Source: a gamma proteobacterium HIMB30 (GTDB taxonomy: Bacteria; Pseudomonadota; Gammaproteobacteria; Pseudomonadales; Litorivicinaceae). From it: a DNA stretch of 64,000 nt. The notes under the pieces are model-generated. The model was given only the letters and a program-made list of their open reading frames with translations. It was not told where the DNA came from and made no database searches. Shown one piece after another: positions 59,013 to 64,000 of this stretch. The stretch covers positions 1 to 64,000 of the forward strand of contig AGIG01000002.1 in assembly GCA_000227525.2 (NCBI GenBank), in the 5' to 3' direction. Position 1 is the stretch's first letter. Every line of letters starts with the position of its first letter. The position numbers and the translations under genes are program-made.

Positions 59013-59018
59013 TATAAT
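59013..59018 (+). promoter_or_regulatory. Consensus -10 element for a possibly leaderless transcript
   Basis: TATAAT at 59013-59018 lies so that the expected transcription start, about seven bases downstream, falls at or next to the A of the ATG at 59026. No ribosome site precedes that ATG. A weak -35 (TTCATC, 58990-58995) is 17 bases upstream. Confidence 0.5.
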
Positions 59019-59025
59019 TGCAACA

Positions 59026-59469
59026 ATGAGTGTGTACCAAACCATCAAAACGTTCGACAACTATCCATGTAGTCACCGTCAATGGCGTCATCAAGGCCAT
59101 TGTAAATTCATCCATGGCTACTCGCGTAGTTTTAAAATGACGTTTGGATGCGAGGAGTTAACAGAATCTGGGTTTGGTGTCGATTTTGGTGAATTCTCAG
59201 ACATCAAATCCTGGCTCTCTTATTGGTTTGATCATACAACGCTAATCAATGAAGATGATCCTGAAATACAACTTTTTCGGGATCTTCATGACAAACAAAT
59301 TGTCGACCTGCGTGTCTTACCCAATGTCAGCATGGAACGTACCGCAGAGTTTGTATTTGACTATGTTGACAAATGGATCCGTGAACAAACCAATCACCGA
59401 TCCTTTCTTCTCGAAGTTGAGTGCCGGGAAAACGACAAAAATGCGGCGGTTTATCGTCGTCGTGTCTGA
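59026..59469 (+). CDS. 6-pyruvoyl-tetrahydropterin synthase/QueD-family protein, HGY variant
   Basis: 147 residues. The family Cys-x3-His block is CKFIHGYSRSF: Cys26 and His30 are kept, but the second zinc histidine of HGH is Tyr32. Nearby His17 (CSHRQWRH) and His22 could complete the metal site. The catalytic Asp-His (FDHTTLIN, 69-70) and the end motif ECRENDKNAAVY are present. Proteins with HRQWRHxGHC...HGYSR are generally annotated as 6-carboxytetrahydropterin synthase; true queuosine activity is unproven. The ATG at 59026 is favoured over one at 59002 because of the -10 position. Ends 19 bases into the convergent MFS gene. Confidence 0.75.
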   Translation: MSVYQTIKTFDNYPCSHRQWRHQGHCKFIHGYSRSFKMTFGCEELTESGFGVDFGEFSDIKSWLSYWFDHTTLINEDDPEIQLFRDLHDKQIVDLRVLPNVSMERTAEFVFDYVDKWIREQTNHRSFLLEVECRENDKNAAVYRRRV

Positions 59470-60620
59470 TGCATCTGGCCATACAGCCATATGCAACAAG
59501 CACCGATTGCTCCGATTGCAGCAAGGACCATCAAGAACAAAGTCCAGCCAAATAACTCATAAATATATCCCATCAGCCAAGCGCCAAATGCCCCGCCCGC
59601 GTAATAGCATGAAACATACAGCCCGTTGACAACACCACCCAGCGAACGGGCGTTATGATTGACTTCTGAAGCAGCCAAGGTGTGAATCACAAACATACCA
59701 AGACACATGACAAATACCTGTGCGATCAACATCCACACATCACCCAACGACAGCAAAAGCGATCCAATCATCACAATAAAACCGATCATCGCAACACGGA
59801 TCGGGCCACCAAATCGTTTGGCTAGCCAACCAGCCGTCAAAGCAGACACAATCCCAATACTGTATCCAAGATAACTCTGGCCGACTAAGCCCGTCGAAGC
59901 CCCTGGATCGACCTCATTGATCCGAAATGGCAAGTAATTGAGGTATCCGGCGAACACCCAAAACATACAAAAGACCGACAGAAAAATCAGACCATTTCCT
60001 CGACTGGTGATTGCCTGTTTGATGCGTTGCGCATCCGGTTTAATCAAATTCAACGGTTTTGGCGTTGCCCGTCGCCATGGTGTTATTGTCACCAGCAAAA
60101 GAAGGACCGCCCACATCGACGCGACCCATTCCCACTCGATATACGAAGCCAACTGACCGGAAACCACACGACCCGCCATTCCACCAAAGATTGTGGCCGA
60201 TATATAGAGTGCCATGACTCTTGATAACTCATGACCTTCTCGGCCGGACGTCAAATAAGCCATGGTTGCAGTCATGATCGCGGGAAGCAGTGCACCCTGA
60301 CTCAAACGAAGAATCAGCATGCCTTCGTAGGACTGCACAAAGCCAGACCATGCCATCGCAACCGCCAACAACGGTAAGGCCCATTTCAATATCGTGAGTG
60401 CACTCAGTTGTTTGAGAAAAATGCCATAACTCAGTGGTGCGATTGCCAATGGTATCAACGTCACCGAAACTAAAAGACCCGCCTCTGGCTTTGAGACCAT
60501 AAAGCGCTCAGCGAGCTCCGAAAGCATTGGTTGCGGTGCATACAACACGCAAAAACAAATCATGATCGAGAGATATAAAAAAATCTCTCCTTGATGACTG
60601 GATGATTGCTGGTTTATCAC
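59451..60620 (-). CDS. MFS transporter
   Basis: 389 residues with about twelve membrane segments. MFS marks include FCVLYAPQPMLSELAERFMVS in helix 1, RLSQGALLPAIMTATMAYL in helix 4-5 and the half-repeat LGYSIGIVSALTAGWLAKRFGG. The pattern resembles the YnfM/arabinose-efflux type of drug-H+ antiporters. Substrate unknown. Its ATG overlaps the stop of the preceding small gene by four bases, making it the last gene of the ABC-like operon at the right edge. Confidence 0.88.
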   Translation of the reverse strand: MINQQSSSHQGEIFLYLSIMICFCVLYAPQPMLSELAERFMVSKPEAGLLVSVTLIPLAIAPLSYGIFLKQLSALTILKWALPLLAVAMAWSGFVQSYEGMLILRLSQGALLPAIMTATMAYLTSGREGHELSRVMALYISATIFGGMAGRVVSGQLASYIEWEWVASMWAVLLLLVTITPWRRATPKPLNLIKPDAQRIKQAITSRGNGLIFLSVFCMFWVFAGYLNYLPFRINEVDPGASTGLVGQSYLGYSIGIVSALTAGWLAKRFGGPIRVAMIGFIVMIGSLLLSLGDVWMLIAQVFVMCLGMFVIHTLAASEVNHNARSLGGVVNGLYVSCYYAGGAFGAWLMGYIYELFGWTLFLMVLAAIGAIGACCIWLYGQMHQTRRR

Positions 60621-61081
60621 TTTAGAAAGGTCTGCCGGAGCTCGTGGAAACGCGTCACACCTCGCTCAAATCCGCGCATGAGAGCAATAGGAACAGTCTG
60701 AGTCTCACATAAATCGCGATACAAGCGACCAGCCAGCATGGGTGTGACACTTTGGTGAAACAGTTGCTTCCGACGTGGATCAATCGATAACGTTTGTCCA
60801 AATCGACCTGAATCCAGATAAATCAGGACCATTGATCGATCAGCAAGCCACTCCCGATCAGTCATCCAACCGGTGAGAAATTCATCCAGACCGACAACAC
60901 CCGGCGATCGCTCTCCTCGGCGCATCGCAAATTGACCACGCAAAACGAGATGGATATCGGGAAAATCATCCTCACCAATGAGCGTCTCACCAGATCGCAA
61001 TGGTTTAACGACCGCGTTATCGAGCCAATGTCGATATTCCTGTTCAGTCAATGCGCCCAGGAACAGTTGCTGCTCAATCAC
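60617..61081 (-). CDS. Cyclic-nucleotide-binding-fold-like small protein in the ABC-like operon
   Basis: About 154 residues from a GTG at 61081 that overlaps the stop of the upstream ABC-like gene by eight bases. Residues about 5-55 (LFLGALTEQEYRHWLDNAV, RSGETLIGEDDFPDIHLVLRGQFAM) look like the beginning of a cNMP-binding/cupin fold: helix, then Ge-x-li...and lxGq-like strands. The ligand-binding arginine-containing cassette is not recognisable, so nucleotide binding is doubtful. No membrane segment or signal. It is sandwiched between ABC-like and MFS genes with overlaps at both ends. I do not know its function. Confidence 0.5.
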   Translation of the reverse strand: MIEQQLFLGALTEQEYRHWLDNAVVKPLRSGETLIGEDDFPDIHLVLRGQFAMRRGERSPGVVGLDEFLTGWMTDREWLADRSMVLIYLDSGRFGQTLSIDPRRKQLFHQSVTPMLAGRLYRDLCETQTVPIALMRGFERGVTRFHELRQTFLK

Positions 61082-62912
61082 GCGAGACCTCCCAGTGAAT
61101 CGATGCTTGCCCTTTGAGCAATTCGTTACGATCAACCACGAATCGTGTCCCAGAGCGTTCGACCAAACTATCGATGACATGTGCTCGCGAATGCTGATCA
61201 AGACCAATTAACCAATGATCAAGCCACATTAGTTGGCCCTTTCTTGACAAAGCCCGTGCGATTTTCAAACGATTCATTCCGTGCGGACCCGCGATCGATT
61301 GCAAAGCTCCCAATGGTGCATTCAAGCGATCGTGCAACAATTCAATCCAATGGCTGGCAGACAATGCTTGCAGATGTATCTCAAGCGTCGAGGGTTCAAT
61401 GCCCGGTTCAATAAACAACCACTCCCCGACCGTCGTCACGTCGGCGTCTCTCGGATGATCGAGCATAATTACAGAATAAGCCAGCACGGTCGGGTCAAGC
61501 CGTGCGACATCCATTCCACCTACTCGCACGAGACCGCGCTCTGGAGTGACTTGGCGGAGCAATAAATGTTTGAGCGTTGAGAGACCAGCACCCTCAGCAG
61601 CGGTGATGCGGACCAAACTGTCATCAGGACAATGGAAACTCAGTTGACTGAATAACGGAGCTTCGCCAGCATGACGCCGAAAAACAACGTCCTCATATTG
61701 CACTTCCCCACTCAGCGCTAAAGGCCGCACGGTTTTTTTATCACTCTGCTCTGGTGTCGACTCAAGGCTCACTGGCATTGCAGCCCGCAAACGTTCCAGC
61801 AACAGCAGGGCTCCGAGGGACAACCCGGTTAGAACAACAGGTCGAGTTTCATCCGTTGATGCGATCGCCGGAATCACTAAACTTGCGGCAATCACAGCGC
61901 GGCTGAATCGGCTGTATTCAGCCACCAATTCAATCCGTGCGATGACCCACTGACGCGCCTGATCCCAAACTTCGAGTACACGTTCTCTGACGGAAGGCAC
62001 TCCATCACGCGACAACCGCAGTGATAGCCAGCGCATGGGCTGATCAATCGCCGGAAGTTCAGTGAGTAATCGTCGCACATAAACCCAATATGCAATACCG
62101 ATAAGACCTCCTGAAAAGATCAGCGAGATGGCAAGTGTTGGGGCTTCGAAAAGAAGGATCAATATCATCATTGCTAAGGCAGCTGCTAAACCAACAAGTG
62201 ATACGTCGCGATAATACTGGGCGAACAGATGAATGATCCAAACAGCCAACGCAACAATACCCAGGCTTCCAAGCGCAACAGTGAAATAGTGATAACTCAG
62301 CACAAAACCTGGTGCTTCGAGAGTCACTAACGCGCAAAGCCAACTCACAACAGCAACAATCGAGACAATCGATGCAGTCACCAAGACAGGTAGCGCGCGA
62401 CGTTCCTCGGGCAGCGAATCCTGCTCCAACATTGTTCGCGGCACATGATCAGCGATCAGCGGTGTCATAATATCGGGCGACATTGGTTGAGCGAATCTGA
62501 TCGACTGATCCAATGACTCCCCGAACCAAGACCGGAAGGTGGGTTGCGCTAACTTCACGCTCCAGTCGATGAGGCCATCATCGACGCCTGCGACCGACAT
62601 CATCTGACGAATGGGTTGAATCAACTGGTGACGTCCAAGATCACCAAGTCGCGGGATCAGACTGAGTGGGAGCCGACTTTCAAATGAGATCGCTGTGTCT
62701 GCGATTAACTGAATACGTAAATACTCTGACTCAGGAACCAGGAACCAACCTGATTCAGGAACTGGCATGGTTCCAATTTCATCGTCTGAAATCAGAAGAC
62801 GAAGTCTCGCCTCGCCTTCTTTGACTTGCCATAACCGGTCTCTAGCAAGGCCTGCTGAAATATTGCCGGCTGCGAGCTCGAAGACCTGTGTTTCAGTCGA
62901 GCTCAATGACAT
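61074..62912 (-). CDS. ABC-exporter-like membrane protein with degenerate ATPase domain
   Basis: About 612 residues from the ATG at 62912 (GGAGG upstream), overlapping the preceding gene by 20 bases. Residues 1-80 form a cupin-like domain (LWQVKEGEARLRL). Five or six membrane helices lie at about 173-375. An ABC ATPase-like domain spans 403-612. It keeps the outline (VQYEDVVFRR, TPERGLVRVGGMDVARLDP, IARALSRKGQLMWLD) but the Walker A reads AAEGAGLST with Leu444 in place of Lys, the signature is GPHGMNR, His566 replaces the catalytic Glu and Asp594 stands at the switch His. The architecture recalls NHLM bacteriocin-type ABC subunit 2. ATP hydrolysis is unlikely. Confidence 0.7.
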   Translation of the reverse strand: MSLSSTETQVFELAAGNISAGLARDRLWQVKEGEARLRLLISDDEIGTMPVPESGWFLVPESEYLRIQLIADTAISFESRLPLSLIPRLGDLGRHQLIQPIRQMMSVAGVDDGLIDWSVKLAQPTFRSWFGESLDQSIRFAQPMSPDIMTPLIADHVPRTMLEQDSLPEERRALPVLVTASIVSIVAVVSWLCALVTLEAPGFVLSYHYFTVALGSLGIVALAVWIIHLFAQYYRDVSLVGLAAALAMMILILLFEAPTLAISLIFSGGLIGIAYWVYVRRLLTELPAIDQPMRWLSLRLSRDGVPSVRERVLEVWDQARQWVIARIELVAEYSRFSRAVIAASLVIPAIASTDETRPVVLTGLSLGALLLLERLRAAMPVSLESTPEQSDKKTVRPLALSGEVQYEDVVFRRHAGEAPLFSQLSFHCPDDSLVRITAAEGAGLSTLKHLLLRQVTPERGLVRVGGMDVARLDPTVLAYSVIMLDHPRDADVTTVGEWLFIEPGIEPSTLEIHLQALSASHWIELLHDRLNAPLGALQSIAGPHGMNRLKIARALSRKGQLMWLDHWLIGLDQHSRAHVIDSLVERSGTRFVVDRNELLKGQASIHWEVSRD

Positions 62913-64000
62913 CACCCTCCCACAAGTCAGACACGCTGGAAAATACAAAAATACGACAATTCGCAAACCCTAATCGATTCAGTAGTTCCATTTGCCGATC
63001 AGCCGACAAAGGCGCTAACGCATCAACCAAAATTAGAGTGTCCGCACCTTGTGCCAGTGCTCGAGCGACTGCCAATGCCGCTGCCTCTGAGGATGAGAGT
63101 CCTTGATTGTCAGGTCCGATTTGATAGTCGAGTGAATCACCGAAACGCACTCGCCAATGAGTCATGCCGATCAATTCCATCAAATTAGCGAAATGGTATT
63201 CACCCTCGTCACTCGCATCCCAAGCAAAGTTACTCCTTAAAGTGCCTGGCAAAAACTCAGATTCTGGACCTAGAACAGTAATTGGTTGGCCTTGACGAAC
63301 CAGTTCTTCGCTCGCGCGCAGGAGTATCTCTGGAACCTGTGTCCGTAAGACATGTACTCCCGAGCCTTTGATGTGAAGTAGCTCGAGCAACTCATCCATC
63401 ATTTTTCTTGGCTCTCGTTCGATCCGGACCCGAGGTTTCTGTGTAATCGCTCGCGCTTGTTTGAAATGACGTGTTGGCATCAGATCAAGAAATAAGAAAC
63501 CAAGCCCTACCACCCAAATTGATGCCGACAAGTGCAGGACACTATCAAGCATCAACATGCCAAGAACCGTGCAACATGCGAGGATACGGCCACCAACATC
63601 TCTGGACAGTCTCGGAATCCAATCAGGCGCCATCGCATCTAAAGCTGCTTCAAGGTCTCGCCACTGCGATCTGTGAATTAATGTGATTGACGTGTACGTT
63701 GTCGAAGCCAAAATGAGAGCTGTTAAAATCCAAAGCGGAGTCAACGACAAATCATTCACCTGACCGAGAATGCTAACCAGCAGCACAAGCAGTAATCGTG
63801 CGAGGACCACTAACGTCAGGGCGAGCCATTGTATGGTCAGTCGATAATCAGCGACCTCAGGCTCAAGCACGTATCCGCCGACCGCAAACGCCTTTCGCCA
63901 CCGAATGAGATGGATTTTTGAGTCGCCATCAATACTCATCACCCATCCAAAGAGCTGATAACGTACACGTTGCAAGAGGCCATGTTGATCGACAAAGATA
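62893..64000 (-). CDS. Second ABC-exporter-like membrane protein, degenerate, truncated by window edge
   Basis: The frame is open to the right edge (about 368 visible codons, N-terminus missing). About four or five hydrophobic segments precede a shortened ABC domain. The second half of the domain aligns with exporters (ITVLGPESEFLPGTLRSNF; GLSSSEAAALAVARALAQGADTLILVDALAPLSAD), but the signature is LSSSE instead of LSGGQ, the catalytic Glu is Ala (LVDALAP), the switch His is Ser (FVFSSVSD), and no Walker A is visible: the region before GPES is too short. It is coupled to the next ABC-like gene by a 20-base overlap. It may be the partner half of an inactive exporter-like dimer. Confidence 0.65.
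   Translation of the reverse strand, partial: IFVDQHGLLQRVRYQLFGWVMSIDGDSKIHLIRWRKAFAVGGYVLEPEVADYRLTIQWLALTLVVLARLLLVLLVSILGQVNDLSLTPLWILTALILASTTYTSITLIHRSQWRDLEAALDAMAPDWIPRLSRDVGGRILACCTVLGMLMLDSVLHLSASIWVVGLGFLFLDLMPTRHFKQARAITQKPRVRIEREPRKMMDELLELLHIKGSGVHVLRTQVPEILLRASEELVRQGQPITVLGPESEFLPGTLRSNFAWDASDEGEYHFANLMELIGMTHWRVRFGDSLDYQIGPDNQGLSSSEAAALAVARALAQGADTLILVDALAPLSADRQMELLNRLGFANCRIFVFSSVSDLWEGDVIELD

Noticed and set aside
1..64000. Search by eye for CRISPR arrays, insertion sequences, integrase/att sites and prophage genes
   Set aside because: No regularly spaced direct repeats, transposase-like frames or phage genes were seen; coding runs are continuous and housekeeping in nature.

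Overview
The window is gene-dense chromosomal DNA with short or overlapping gene junctions, many of them ATGA or TAATG couplings. Every strongly recognisable gene is of gammaproteobacterial type: alaS-lysC, mfd-csiV, hda-DUF2066 facing purM-purN-DUF3108, and wrbA-DUF2069. DMSP demethylation, glycolate oxidation and a glyoxylate-shunt enzyme point to a free-living, probably marine, aerobic gammaproteobacterium related to the Pseudomonadales/Oceanospirillales. I cannot place it further. I found no tRNA, rRNA, insertion sequence, prophage or CRISPR array.

Layout. 1-1448: a truncated HupE/UreJ-like gene diverging from a DUF4198 gene. 1441-8545 (minus): a run reading 3-hydroxyisobutyryl-CoA hydrolase, 3-hydroxyisobutyrate dehydrogenase-like, recX, alaS, lysC, tcdA. 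8562-14044: a perfect palindromic operator, an ArsR-methyltransferase fusion regulator of SahR type, then metF and metH. 14096-21919: pdxB, mfd, csiV, an MscS channel, an L,D-transpeptidase and a quinone reductase. 21909-29344 (minus): DUF2066, hda, recA with a LexA box, a TauE/SafE permease and glcDEF. 29412-38937: purM, purN, DUF3108, a FemAB/DUF482-like gene, pabB (minus), proS, wrbA, DUF2069, a LysE/ArgO exporter (minus), then aceA behind a highly structured 5' region. 39047-45677: a compact EAL protein, a two-RCK potassium-channel protein with DUF6394, mdh, an esterase, an acyltransferase and glyA.

45821-56870 is the most coherent metabolic block. On the minus strand an MTHFR-like gene is followed by dmdA, a dmdB-like acyl-CoA ligase, DUF2182 and DUF1326. 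On the plus strand a tandem glycine riboswitch precedes gcvT, gcvH, gcvP and lipA. Together with glyA this supplies a route for the DMSP methyl group: DmdA makes 5-methyl-THF, the MTHFR-like protein can oxidise it to methylene-THF, and GlyA and the glycine cleavage system connect that pool to serine and glycine. LipA makes the lipoyl cofactor that GcvH needs. The met genes, purN and glyA use the same folate pool.

56867-64000: an M48 lipoprotein peptidase, a small membrane protein, an FAH-family hydrolase, an atypical 6-pyruvoyl-tetrahydropterin-synthase-family protein, and a coupled minus-strand operon that runs off the right edge. That operon holds two ABC-exporter-like proteins whose nucleotide-binding domains have lost key catalytic residues, a small cyclic-nucleotide-binding-fold-like protein and an MFS transporter.

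The points most worth follow-up are the paired degenerate ABC proteins, the coupling of DUF2182/DUF1326 to dmdAB, the serial hairpins ahead of aceA, and the SahR-type operator.
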